The translations under genes and the position numbers were made by a program. Shown one piece after another: positions 35,158 through 46,778 of a stretch of 50,696 bases of DNA. Positions within the stretch are counted from its first letter, which is position 1. Each line of letters begins with the position of its first letter. The stretch is taken from NCBI GenBank assembly GCA_000697475.1, contig JNEU01001038.1:1-50696 (forward strand), given 5' to 3'. The notes beneath the pieces were generated by a model. That model was not told the origin of the DNA. It ran no database searches and saw nothing but the letters and a program-made list of their open reading frames with translations. The DNA is from Lichtheimia corymbifera B2541. Taxonomy: Eukaryota; Mucoromycota; Mucoromycetes; Mucorales; Lichtheimiaceae.

Positions 35158-36569
35158 CTACTTGCCAAAAGTGTCTTGTGCATCGCAGTGGCATTTCTTT
35201 TGCAGCTCACGAGCCATGGGGCAATGCATAAATGAATCATGTCGGTACCCAATGTCATCGAAAAAGTGGATCTCGTCTTTTGATAAAAAGAGTGATGCGG
35301 CAATGGAATGTACAGGAGCATCACCCCACCTAAAAGTAACGTCCATCGTATGAACATCCCATCCATTGTTGCCTTCCTTTCCCTCCAAGTCATGCTGTTA
35401 CCTTTCGTAAAAGAAACCACCAGCCTTGTCAAGATATTCGAAGAACGCAGAATATGCCTCGCCTCGTAAAAAGTTCAGGTCGCCAATCTCAAAATTGCTC
35501 CAAAAGTGACATAGATTGTACGAGTAGCCACCATCATTTGATACGAAATCCATGACGTTATTCTTGGGAACGAGTTCTGGGTATTCCTTCATGAACGATT
35601 TAACGGTCGACCATAACGTAGGGACTGTGGATTCGAGCTCCAGCAAGGCAATGGTCCAGCCTTTTCACAATCACACCATATTAGCAGCCATTTAACGAGA
35701 TACCAATTAGCAATGGGGAAACACATACCATACTTTTTGTTGTTCTCTTGCATGAACAAGAAAGGGTCATAATCCAGGTCGCAGTAAAACTCCACGTTTG
35801 GCTCGACACGCCTAAGATCCATGTAAGCCATCCATCCAAGATAACCGCATTTTGAGTAATTACCAGTAATAGTCATATTCCTCCATCAGTGGATGTCGAT
35901 AAAAGAAACCGCTCTCGAACCTATGATGCGCGGTACAAGTAAATGGTCAGAGCCTTGATCGCCGTTGCTGTCATTCATGCACCTGTTCTTACCGACACAT
36001 GTGGCGATATGCTAAGCTTCCACCATATAAGATATCGTTTTCCTCCATCTTTTTCCTTTCCATGGCAGCTTTTTCATCGTCGATCCAACTTGGGACACTC
36101 CAATGCTCAACAGGGATCAGTCCTATTATTATGCCCTTGTTAACTCAATATACGTCCTTTGACATGACCCTCACATACCATATTTTGTCTCGGCTGATGT
36201 AAGGCTGCTGGTGAGGTGCTTAAACTCTTCAGTGAATGGCTCGTCGTTCAGAAAGACATAGGGATAGTTGAACTTGTGGTTGAAACGCGCTTCCAGTTGC
36301 CGCATAGCCTGCCGTACGCCGTCGACTTCCTTGTTCCTTGTCAAGATTACAAAAGCTGCCTTGGCACGTGTGCTGTTTTGCCATGCTGGTATTGATGCCA
36401 AACCATGCTCTTGTCGCAGATTCGGATGGTCATCCAAGGACACATGAGCCTTCGACGATGAGGGGCTGCTGTACCATACCAAAGGAATGAAAAAGACGAT
36501 CGCAAGTGCAATGAGACACAAGTACAATAGCACCACCGGATGACGTTGCGATGAGGATATGAGTATCAT
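35158..36569 (-). CDS. GT15 alpha-1,2-mannosyltransferase (Kre2/Mnt1/Ktr family)
   Basis: Golgi type II membrane enzyme transferring mannose from GDP-mannose to O- and N-linked glycans. Six exons: 36569-36179, 36122-35993, 35920-35864, 35811-35729, 35660-35402, 35329-35158; 363 aa. Order: short cytosolic tail, signal anchor (VVLLYLCLIALAIVFFIPLV), short stem, catalytic domain with [96 protein letters not shown] and a C-terminal cysteine cluster. These are the GT15 hallmark blocks including the metal-binding EPxVxFxCDxDYD. The ATG at 36569 is the first ATG before the anchor. Which Kre2/Ktr paralogue it is cannot be told. Confidence 0.93.
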
Positions 36570-37439
36570 ATGTGGGGCGCGTTTGTGTGTGTGCCTGGGA
36601 CGAGGGTCGAGAAACAAAAAGTGTGAAAGAGACAAGCTAATGGATAGCGGAAAGTGGTTTCCTGATTCGCACTATAATATCATATGCTCACGACTAATAA
36701 ATATATACAGGCTTGCATGCTTTGTTTCAAGGGATGAGTGATCTACATGGATGTTGATATGGACTATTTTTTTGTAAATGAAGTAAATCACATGGAAACA
36801 TTAATCTTGGGTCGTTTTTACCAGGGATTGGCATTCGTTATGGCAACTTCTTTGTCCCACGTTGTTACAATGTCTCCGCTGTTGGTTACCATGCATAGTT
36901 GCAATCATATGTGAGTAGCTGTATGTGAATGATAAATAAAGCTAGCTTACAATCTACATCATCGCTGATGGATCTCTAAACATCTACTGCATTGCTGGCG
37001 TGTTGTTGTTGATGTACTTTTATAACATACATACATTATATGTATTTATCACCACCATCATCACCTGCTAATCGAAGGTTGTATGTATATATTGAAAAGG
37101 GTTGTTACGTATGAGTTCAAAGCTCAATGCAAGTGTACAAGATATGTAGCCCATCATAAATAAGGATTACAAAGTGGTGTAGCTCTATCTGATATTGGTG
37201 TCGAGATGCATTAATCATGGCATTCGTGGCCCCACACCAAATAGGTAAGTGGATCCCGGTTGGTTTATTGCAACATAAAAAAGACGCACGCACATTCGTC
37301 AAGCAGGCTTTCGCCCCTTTTTCTCATTTCCCTACTCTTCACGGCAGCGTCTTCACCCACCTATCTATCTACTGTACCGTTGCATACTTGATACCCCCAC
37401 CCACCCATACATGTTTTCTCATTCGTCAGCGATACAGCC
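36570..37439. other. 0.9-kb divergent intergenic region
   Basis: Separates the mannosyltransferase (minus) and GATA factor (plus) starts. No gene recognised. Pyrimidine-rich leader-like sequence at about 37310-37435 just upstream of the GATA start. Confidence 0.5.
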
Positions 37440-39376
37440 ATGAATAAACACCTTGACGAGCTGCTTTCGGAACCGTTGTTTCCAGAAACTCCTGATAGCA
37501 GTAACAAAGACGACTCTCTATCAACCAACATATGGCGCATGTACACAAAAGCAAAAGATTCGTTGCCACATGCCGATCGCATGGAAAACCTTATGTGGCG
37601 TATGATGACCATGACTTTAAAAGCCAACCAGGATGCGCTTGTTGCTGCAACAAAAGACAAGGCAACGCAGCAACATAAGAATGATGCCATGCATGTTGAC
37701 CACGATGATATATTACAACAGCAGCAATTACCAACAACGACAGCGACGACAGCCATGGATGTGCCACAGTTGTACAATTCACCCCCAAAAGCTGATAACA
37801 CGGTAGCTCTGCTATCGTCGTCAGCTCCACCTTATATCATGGATCTTTTACGGGATAGTCTAGATCCACCACTGGATGAGCCAACGTGGAACGTCATGGT
37901 TTCAGGAAGCTCACGTGCGTCATCATCTACAACAACCACTGACGAGGATAAGCGACGTGTAAGATTATAAATTATGTGAAGGAAGAATGAAGGCTAAAGC
38001 ATAATGTATTACAGGATGGTCATGCTGAGCCTCGTTGTTCTGAAGCAATGGTGATTCCGCATACAATGGAAAATGACTTGTCAGTGACTGAAACATATTC
38101 AACCCAGGAACTGAGTCAATCAACAACAACGTCGACTCATCATCATTCATCACAATACCATCCCACACCCACAAGCACTATTAGCCAACAACATATACCT
38201 GCTAATTCTACATCATCCACCATGAATCATCCACACATTGACACACATGCCATTCCGAAAGCTCCCTCTTTTTCGAGTATGACCATCCCACATCCTGAAA
38301 CAACGGCTGAGATTCCCCACACAACAGCGGCAGTCGGCATAAATCCGAGCGGGAGCGGCATGAGCTTGGGTGATCTTGTGTCTTTTTGTGACCCAGACCA
38401 ACAACAATCCTGGGAACCACCTTTGGATGCTTTGGGGTTACTTAGTTTGCAAACCATAGATATTGATAATACATCAACAATATCATCATCAGCTGATGCG
38501 TTGGAGAAAAATAACAGCACCAATGCTACTACTATCCGCATTGGCAATGATGCTTGTAGCAACAACAACAACAATAATCAAGCACCTTCACCAGTTGTGA
38601 CTAGTGGTGGTCGTCAGCAGCGTAAAGCAACCTTTCCACAAGATCGAACCAGATGTAGCAACTGTGATACTACCACTACACCATTATGGAGAAGGAATCC
38701 AGAAGGGCAGCCTTTATGCAATGCATGTGGACTCTTTTATAAGTTGCATGGTGTTGTACGTCCTCTTAGTCTCAAGTCGGATGGCATCAAAAAGCGAAAT
38801 CGACAGGGTGGCAGCACGCAAAGTAGTGGAAATGCACGATTCAAATCAAAACAGCAACTTGAAATACCAGGTCGAGGTTTAATGCCAGCAACGCCATCCT
38901 CCTTTCACGTTCTACCAGGCCGTCGTCCACTTTTCACACGATCACACCCACCTTCTACTTCCATGGCATCTCCACAAAGTAAAAAGAAACGTAGGGCATC
39001 TGCACAGCCCATCTATAATCATCAGCACAACACATTTGGTTATCCTACGCCATCATCAAGTGTATCTTTTAATCATCCCAATGATGGATACAATCCACCA
39101 CCACTACTACCACCACAGCCATCATCATCCCAACAATATTTTCATCATTCAGGATTACCATCAGATTTACACGCGACTCTTGAGACCATAGGTAATCATT
39201 TGAGTACTTTACCCCCAGAATTACTGCCGATTATTGCATCAGCAGCAAATTACCATGCTATGGCTAAGCGTCAGCAACAACAACAACAACAACCTCCCAC
39301 TTCATCATCATCGACATCATCATTATCACCACCACCACAACCATCTGATCATCTTCGGTATCCATCATCATCATGA
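37440..39376 (+). CDS. GATA zinc-finger transcription factor, AreA/Nit2-type nitrogen regulator
   Basis: Nuclear activator expected to bind HGATAR sites and control nitrogen-source genes. Two exons, 37440-37958 and 38015-39376; 626 aa. N-terminal block [20 protein letters not shown] followed by [11 protein letters not shown] at about 31-61 is the DUF1752 signature of AreA/Gat1-type factors. A single GATA finger at about 387-411: CSNC-X17-CNAC with [13 protein letters not shown], then [25 protein letters not shown]. The rest is Ser/Thr/Pro/Gln-rich with His and Asn runs. The finger loop has 17 residues, as in AreA. Exact orthology among fungal GATA factors is inferred. Confidence 0.88.
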
Positions 39377-39594
39377 AAAGAGTAGCAGTAATAATAAAAT
39401 GTGTATGTGGGTTCTTTGTTTTGAAAAGCACTTGCATTAATATTTAATGGCGTCAGCACGATAAGATCTTTTTTGGTTATCATGCCACTTTGTCAGCTAC
39501 ACTGAAATTTTGGGTTGCTCTCTCTCCTTTACATATTGATTTGCCGAGCACAGGGCTCTCTTTCACTCTCTTTCACTCTCTTTTTTTATCCTTT

Positions 39595-41534
39595 ATGCCT
39601 TCACCCACTGCTAAATTCCACCGATTCAAGTACAAAAACTTTCACGGCTTGGTCTATTGCGACTACTGCGAAAAGTTACTATGGGGTCTTGCTCGTCAAG
39701 GGGTTCAATGTAGTGGTAAGTCCCATTTGGCGTTAGTCAGCCGGTAATACCATGACCGACCACTCCCCTCTCATTGACGAAATGCATATAATAGAATGCG
39801 GATACAGTTGTCATGAGGAATGCAGCAAAGTGGTAGTGCAGTGTCGTCCACCACGACGAGTGAGTCCTGATTCTCTCTCCATCACGGATTCCGAAGCTGA
39901 ATCAGTATCCAAATACTCGTCTCCCACACGCCTGGTTATGTCTCCAACCGAGGATCGTCAAGCTAAACGGACACCGCCTCTTGCCGAACCACCCGATAGA
40001 CAGCATCGATCGAGTGATATGATGGATACAGCATTGCGTTCACCCACGTTTTCAGGTGCAGGATCGGTCACATCCAACCATCATCATCATCATCATCATC
40101 AACCAACACCCTCACTAAGTGGATCAGTAAAGGCGTATCGTAAATCAATCAAACAACATGTGCAAAACACTATCATGGCAGCTGTACCCATGACATCGTC
40201 TATCCAAGCAAACGGAGTCCTTAGTCCTCAATCGACCGCCAAAGCATTCACAAGAGTGGTTGCACGATCCAGGGCATTTTTCAATCTGAGTCATTGGCTT
40301 TACAAGGTATACGCTTGGCAACACATACCAACATCATGCATGTGTGTGATAGCGTGGGTGGTTCTATGTAAGTGGAAGAGACCATGTGGTTTTTCCTTTT
40401 GTTTGTTGTTGACATTGGAGAGAAAAATATAGGTTTATATCCAATGCTGCTCATGTTTGCACCGCCGGTATTCATCGTTTGGTTGTATTTCCGAGTGGGT
40501 GTCCAATCGATTCCGGCATCACAAGTCTTGGTGCCACGCTATGATGAGAATTCCCCAGAGTATTTCAGTAATCTTGAATCCATGCAGCAATCCATGCTCT
40601 TTGCTATACGAATCTATGATAATCTCGCCTATCATGCTCAGCACATTCCTCTCACGCCTCTCTCTTACCAACTCCTTTTGGGTGTCACGGCAGCTCTTTC
40701 CGCTTTGCTTTGGTGCTTTGGCCGTTGGATCATCATGTTTGTCGGCCTCGTGATTTTGCTCAACAAGACATGGATGGGGAGTGCTGCTGAAGTAGGCATT
40801 CAATTTGTCATGGAATTATTGCAGACGGCCCTTGAACTCGTATCACGTATCCTGTTTCCAAGATTGGGGAATGGCAGTAAGAGCAACGGTGTCCCTTTAA
40901 CAGCTCCAGTCATCGTGTCAGTATACGAGAATCAGCGTTGGTGGGCAGGCAGTGGATTCACTTCACAGGTACGGGTAAAAGTAAAAGATGGTATCCTTGG
41001 TGATTAATGTTTTGCTATGGAAACAGTTGTTACGATCAGAGCGAGTTGCATGGTCAAACTTGACAGGATCAGAACCATTGCCATCCAAGGATGAAATGCC
41101 GCCGCCACCATCATACGAGTGGGACGAGAATAGCAATTGGGAATTGGATGTTACTGGGCCATGGACCGATGAACAGCTTGGTATAGGTAAGAAGGTTTTC
41201 TATTTTTCACGTGTGAGAAAATTAAGATTTAGCTGCTGACCTTGTGATTGTTTGTAGTGGTATGTGCAGATCGCCTTTCTCTTTTTACATATTCATGCGT
41301 GTGAGAAAAAGAAAAAGCGCCATACTGACCTTTGTTATATAGGCGATGGTGGAATGTGACGAAAAAGGATGGGTGTACACTGACCACAGGTGGCAGAATC
41401 CACGTCCTCGATCCTCGTCCGGTGATCGCACAACAAACAAGAATGACACCGATCGACCCCTCACAAGAAGACGACGATGGATTCGAAAAGCATTACCGGT
41501 CCTTGCTTCTTCAAAGGCGAAAAAATTGGCATAA
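39595..41534 (+). CDS. C1-domain plus Pex24p/dysferlin-domain membrane protein
   Basis: Six exons: 39595-39715, 39795-40367, 40433-40968, 41027-41186, 41258-41259, 41343-41534; 527 aa. N-terminal C1-type zinc finger (residues about 9-57: HRFKYKNFHGLVYCDYCEKL, CSECGYSCHEECSKVVVQC), a Ser/Pro/His-rich linker (about 60-170), then hydrophobic segments (CVIAWVVLCLYPMLLMFAPP; LLLGVTAALSALLWCFGRWI) of the Pex24p type, and a dysferlin domain in two parts: ENQRWWAGSGFTSQLLRSER...GPWTDEQLGI and DEKGWVYTDHRWQNPRPRSS...RRRRWIRKAL. Pex30-family proteins shape peroxisome-ER contacts; C1 domains bind diacylglycerol or act as protein modules. The 2-nt exon is needed to keep the frame. Function is inferred from domains. 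Confidence 0.82.
41258..41259 (+). other. Predicted 2-nt microexon (TG) in the C1/dysferlin gene
   Basis: Exon 4 ends ATA G before donor GTAAGA (41187). A CTGAC branch site at about 41236-41240 precedes acceptor TTTGTAG; TG follows, then donor GTATGT (41260). A second ACTGAC branch site precedes ATATAG and the exon GCG ATG GTG GAA. The result ATA GTG GCG keeps the dysferlin frame. Both introns (71 and 83 nt) have the full signals. Confidence 0.65.
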
Positions 41535-42220
41535 ATACCCCATCACCAACTTATCTCCTCCTCCTCCTCCTCCTCCACCATTATTCGTACCCATATATAG
41601 TTTCATCTTTTTACCGTGTTTTGCATGCTGTAGAAAACATCCCCTTTTCCAACCCCACAATAATCATGTGTCGTTCTTATTCCCTCTTGCGCAATACAAA
41701 CGTTTAACTATGCCTGATGTGTGTTTATCTCTCCACATAATATGTGTGTGTAAATTATCGCTGTTGTACAAAATGCGTGCATGGAATTCTTTTTGGCTCG
41801 GCAAACAATGGACCCAATTGGCTTAGTGTTCTCGCCCTCCTCTATACATGTTCATGGTGTATGCTCAGCCTCCATAAAGGGGTATGTTGATCATTCTTTG
41901 GAGTCGACAACTTTTTTTATAGACATCAAACATCGACAAGAAGAGAAAAACCTATTTTACACAAGAAAAGAAACAAAACGGGTGATACACTAGTGGGGGA
42001 CAAGCAAGTCATCGCTCGTCGGATTACAATGAAAAATGACTCAGCCCATGCTACTACTGATATTTGATGAAGCGCCCAGCACAACATCTTTACAGTACGC
42101 ACAATGGAGGCGGGCACGAGCAAAGGGAATGGAATTGGGTGTGTGAATGTGTATAATGGTATGATGAATGCGTATATGCGTGTGTGTGGCGATATGAATG
42201 CGCAAAAAGGAAAGGGACCT
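41535..42220. other. 0.7-kb convergent intergenic region
   Basis: Between the stops of the C1/dysferlin gene and the secreted-protein gene. A CTC/CTCCT run at 41555-41577 and pyrimidine-rich sequence; no gene recognised. Confidence 0.5.
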
Positions 42221-43215
42221 TTAGAATGCTGCTTGGTCGTAGAGATCATTGTAAAGAATGGTGACCAAGTCGCCTACACGGGCCTCAAGTTCGGTTTGCA
42301 AATCAATACGCACAGCTTGCATATGTGATTTCAAGAATGCAGCACCAGGGCAACCATGATTGAGCTGCACAAATCGTTGCAAGGCACGAGATGCAAGACC
42401 GCTGAGGTATGCGATTATACCTTCATCCTCTTTTTGTTCGAGTTGTTTGATATCAAGTTGTTGTTGTTGTTGTTCGACGCAAGCAGCCAAGTCTTGGCGT
42501 AACTCATTTTCAAGATCAAACTTGTCGTAGACGTTGAGCAAATGATAACTGACAGCCATGTTGAGCGAATACAAAGCCGAAGCGACCTCGTGTTGAGCCA
42601 CCATGGATGAATCATCAATAGCGTCATCTTGTTCCAATAATTGCTGTTGTTGGTTGACCATACGATGACGACCCATGTCATTGGTAGGATAATCGGGCCA
42701 TACAGCGGGAAGGGTTTCGGACACAACTGTTTGAATTGAGCCAAAGACAAGAGCGTTCTGCTCATGAATTCTGCGACCAATGTTACTACCAAGCTTGGCT
42801 ACACAGGTGCCTACGTGGTGGGAAGAACCAAGTCAGCCTCAATTTCTTTGTTTCACTGTGATACAAGGAGAGAGAGAGAAGGTGAACAAAGGAGCTAATG
42901 CTTACCAGGGATAGGTCTATCGGACAATTGCATAGCTTGGGATTGAAGCAAATGCATACGACGACCAGCAGATGAATGGGTCAACTGCACAAGCAAGTTC
43001 TCTGTGTGTGTACTCAACACTTCGTCGACAATCGTTTCGTAAAATCCTTCAATGGTATCACGGATCATGACGAGATCATTATCGCTGACTGCTGTAGAAG
43101 TAGTGGTCGTAGTAGTGGTCGTTGTTGTTGATTTGGTGTTGGAAGTACCAGGCACAGGAACGGCCAAAGAGAAGGAAAAGAATAAAAATGTCAAAAGACT
43201 CAACAAGGAAAGCAT
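42221..43215 (-). CDS. Secreted or ER-lumenal protein of unknown function, 299 aa
   Basis: Two exons, 43215-42906 and 42810-42221, with a 95-nt intron (GTAAGC..CGTAG). Clear signal peptide (MLSLLSLLTFLFFSFSLAVP), a threonine run (about 32-41) likely to be O-mannosylated if secreted, then a helical acidic domain with NMAVSYHLLNVYDKFDLENE, a glutamine run (QQQQQ), and a C-terminus with LNHGCPGAAFLKSHMQAV and VTILYNDLYDQAAF. Two or three cysteines only. No enzymatic motif found. Upstream in-frame codons exist to 43461 but would bury the signal peptide. I do not recognise the family. Confidence 0.65.
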
Positions 43216-45522
43216 TGTGATGTTTGTGTTGGTAAAAGTGAAATGACTGTGAGGTGGGTAAAGGGATTGACCAGCAATGAAAAAGAAAGAAAGGATAGTG
43301 GTGGATGTGAGGAATTCACACTTGAAAGAAAGTGAAGGAAAAAGGGCTTTGATTGAAGAAAAGAGAAAAAAGGGATAGTGCCTGATGCAAACACCTGGTT
43401 TTATAACAGTGGGTGAGCTTTCTTGAAGAAGCGCACAGATCCGCGTGATGTGCTGTTGCACAGTAATTGATAGCCTTGCTCTTTATGGTAACTACCTCAT
43501 TGTTTTGCGGAACAGCTGTCGTTTTCCAGCACTGCATTCAAATCAATTTATTCTCTTTAACTTGCATTGTTAGGATGTGATCATTATTGACTAGTGCATC
43601 GGATGTCTTCCGCATTGCATTACATTTCGTGATACCATCATTGTATGCAAAAGGTTGCAGCATTTGCTTTTTATCAATGGCTGTAGGCTGATTGGGAAAG
43701 TAGGGGAAGGATGTGCAAAAAAAAGTACTCCGCCTGTCTTACCATATCACAGCTCGCATCCTTTTACGCAAAGGTACACGCACAAATCTCACGCATATAT
43801 TGGTTGTTTTAGTCCTCCGTCAATGCATATCGGGTATTGCCGATCCTGCCCTCAGCCAACACAAACCAAAAAATGTTGCCTTGCCGTTATTTCCGCTAAT
43901 GCCGTTACCAACAATAACTTCTTGGCAAAAAAGAAGCTTTTTACCATTTGGTGTATTTTGGCCGTGGTAAGGTACCGGGATGGGGGCAAATCCGCTAGAA
44001 CGGTTATGGATCGACTTTTGGGATCCCAAGCCTCGTGTATGTTTCCTTCATCTTGGCGTGACACGAGTTTTTATTCGGTGCTTGGGGGAAAGGAATGGCT
44101 ACACGAAGATGTTGAATGTATGGTGCTCTGTCATTTTCGGGCATGAATGGTGTGGGATGGAGTTATGACAGATAATATAACTAGGTAAAGCAATCCAAAG
44201 CTTCCAAAGTAGTGGTGAAGGATGATAATAGCTGCAATTGACGTGTCATTGCTTATTATACATATCGTTCCTTTTTCTTTCCTTTTTATTTTTGACACCC
44301 AAGCCTCCACCCTGATCCTCTACTTAAGCAGATGAGCTCATCCTCCAGCAATGAGGAAGCCGATTAGCAGCAGCGCTGTCAGTACCACTTTTAGTGACCC
44401 TTTTCAAGGCAAAATAATAGTTTTTAGCGCTTAGAGTACAAGCTATAGTCAGCCTGATCAAGGCGAAAAATAAAGCGTGCCTTTATTTGCTATTTGTTGA
44501 CTTGTGGAAGTGCCTGAAGACGATCATTATAAGCTACCTTTATCCATTCCTCAGGAGGGATCTGCTCGTTTCTTATCCAAGTCGATCATTTTCAAGCATT
44601 ACGCATCTTGCAAGTTACAATATTACGATACTTTGTGTGCTACGCATGATTCCAATTGCCATGGCAACTTGACGTCATGAGAGATATTACGACCTGCTCC
44701 AATTTGGTTACATCAAGTTGCTGATTATGCATAGAGAACCATGATACCGAGGCTCCATGGTTACGTGCCAGACTTAATCCTGGGATAGGCGTCCCGTCAC
44801 TCTATGAGCCCATGCACGATATATCAGACTTTTCTTTTTGTGAGCATAGAAATCCACATGCCCATATCAATAAAAAGATGATGCTGTCATGTATCATCAT
44901 GTTCCACCTGTCTCCTCGCTCTTCTCCATATAATATCTCTTGTCAAAAACCCGAGTTTACGCAGGTTAAAGCTGATTTTGTGGTCATTGGTAGTGCTTCA
45001 TTGTTATCCTACTCTCATGGTCGTGGTTGTCATTGTGGTATTTGACCTTTGCAATAACGTGGTATGTAAATCCTGATCATCTTGTTTGATAAATCATGCA
45101 TTCAACTTATACAGTATATGGGTTCATTGTCGAAAAGGTGCTATATATAAGCGGCTGATGGCTATCAATCAACCAAGGATTATATGGCAAGAGGGCTTAG
45201 GAACTATACAAAGAGCTCTCCAACAAAACAAAACCAAACCACTGGAAAGGTCAGCTATACGCGCTCGCCAATCCCCTTCTCTCAGTCCCTTCAGCACTGT
45301 CCATGCCATTGACTATTTGTATATATTATTCCCTTTTTAGACCAAAACAGAATGCTATATTATTGTGTGATATCTCTTATATAAGATGCCTGGAGCAAGG
45401 AATAAGGGGGGGTGGTAATGATCATGGCGGATGTTGGTGGACACTGGAGACAAAATTTGGGCTGCTCCTGCTGCATATCGGCTTCTCTTTATCATTCACC
45501 ACCAAACACAACATATATCAAA
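43216..45522. other. 2.3-kb gene-poor region
   Basis: A 163-codon plus frame (43655-44146) exists but competing frames are equally open and no motif or splice pattern supports it. No tRNA, rRNA or other RNA gene recognised. Functions at least partly as promoter for the divergent flanking genes. Confidence 0.45.
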
Positions 45523-46601
45523 ATGGACGATGGCATGTACTCCCACTCTAAAAACACGTAGATCAACATCCCGATCAGCTAACAGTGCGTTTACTTCCTT
45601 TACAGCCACACTGAAAATGCGTCTTGCCATGGACGATCGGCAAATCAAGAATCTACAAAAGAAGGCCAGTGCATGGATGTCCAACTTGTCCAACGAACCT
45701 ATCGAAACAGCGTGAGTAGTAATAGCGCGCAGTGATATTTCATTCAACTCATGACACATACGATGATATAGCCAATACTCGTACGAGACCATGTTGCTAT
45801 TTCTTGCAAGTTATCAGACATCGATAGAACGTCATCCACTTTTGCAACAAGCCAACGCCGAAGATGTGGAAGGTTATAGTGTCATTGGTGATCAAACAGG
45901 TAAGAAAGGGGAAACGGCCTTATGATGTTGGATGGGATGGCTCATTTTTTCTGATGTTATAATAGCCAAACAAGTTGGATCTACTGCTGAACAAATTGCG
46001 TCTCTCAAGGATGAACTCAAGGAAGCACAGCGGATACGTAACAACAAGCTCGAATACGATGTAGTCGCTCGTGATATTATGCAGTTGGAAGAAAGAGCAA
46101 CGTACCATGAGTAGGTATGACTATTGTTCCTGGGTAATGATATACTTAACTGGATCTGGTTTCCTAGTTCAATCCGACAACTACAAGAAGACATTGAGAT
46201 GTTGAAGCGGGAGAAGGCCAAGAAGGATGAAGCTTTTGAAGAGAGGAAACGCAACTTTTCAGGATTTATTAGCAATATCAAGGAACTACAACAAACCATC
46301 GAGCGTGAACGTGCTGAGGGAGTAAGTCAATGACCATGTTTGCCTATGTAGGATCCAACAGCTCATCGTTTTTTGTTATTAGCATGAAATGCAAAAGATG
46401 CTCATGGACATGGATCGTGGATACGAATCATCGGATGAGGAGAACGAGAATGACAACGAGAACACACCAAGCCAATCCGCTGACGTATTAACCAATGGAG
46501 GAACATCACATCGCTTCAATGAAAGAAACGAAGACGAGGATGAGGATGAAGAAGGCATGGTACTCGATAGTGAAGAAGTCGTAGTTAGTGGTACCCATTG
46601 A
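45523..46601 (+). CDS. THOC7: THO complex subunit 7 (THOC7)
   Basis: Subunit of the nuclear THO/TREX complex, which couples transcription to mRNA packaging and export. Six exons: 45523-45532, 45606-45711, 45772-45899, 45966-46110, 46168-46321, 46383-46601; 253 aa. The N-terminus MDDATLKMRLAMDDRQIKNL matches the family DD..I..RL...DDR pattern; then EAQRIRNNKLEYDVVARDIM (family QAKRIRKNRQEYDALA), IEMLKREKAKKDEAFEERKR, NISNIKELQQTIE-like FISNIKELQQTIE, and a long coiled coil; the C-terminal 60 residues are acidic (ENENDNENTP; DEDEDEEG). The first intron is GC-AG (45533-45605); without it the N-terminal MDDATLK would be lost. Confidence 0.87.
45533..45605 (+). other. GC-AG intron 1 of THOC7
   Basis: Exon 1 is only ATGGACGATG; the intron begins GCATGTACTC, has a GCTAAC branch site and pyrimidine-rich TTTACTTCCTTTACAG, and gives MDDATLKMRL in frame. 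The GT at 45537 puts the next exon out of the THOC7 frame. Confidence 0.65.
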
Positions 46602-46778
46602 TTTATATAGGAATATATTATTGAGCATGAGGATCAGGATTGTGTTGTTGTCAGTGTCACAGCGTGGGATTATTGGACTAAATGGGGGTTGCTCTCAGAG
46701 ATGTACCTGGACTTGAGTTGGTGGGATATTATCTAATGGGGCGTTTTTGGTCGTTGGGTGATGAAATCACTATTATTA

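Noticed and set aside
43655..44146. 163-codon plus frame
   Set aside because: Competing frames of similar length cover the same bases, no homology or splice pattern is visible, and composition is not protein-like.
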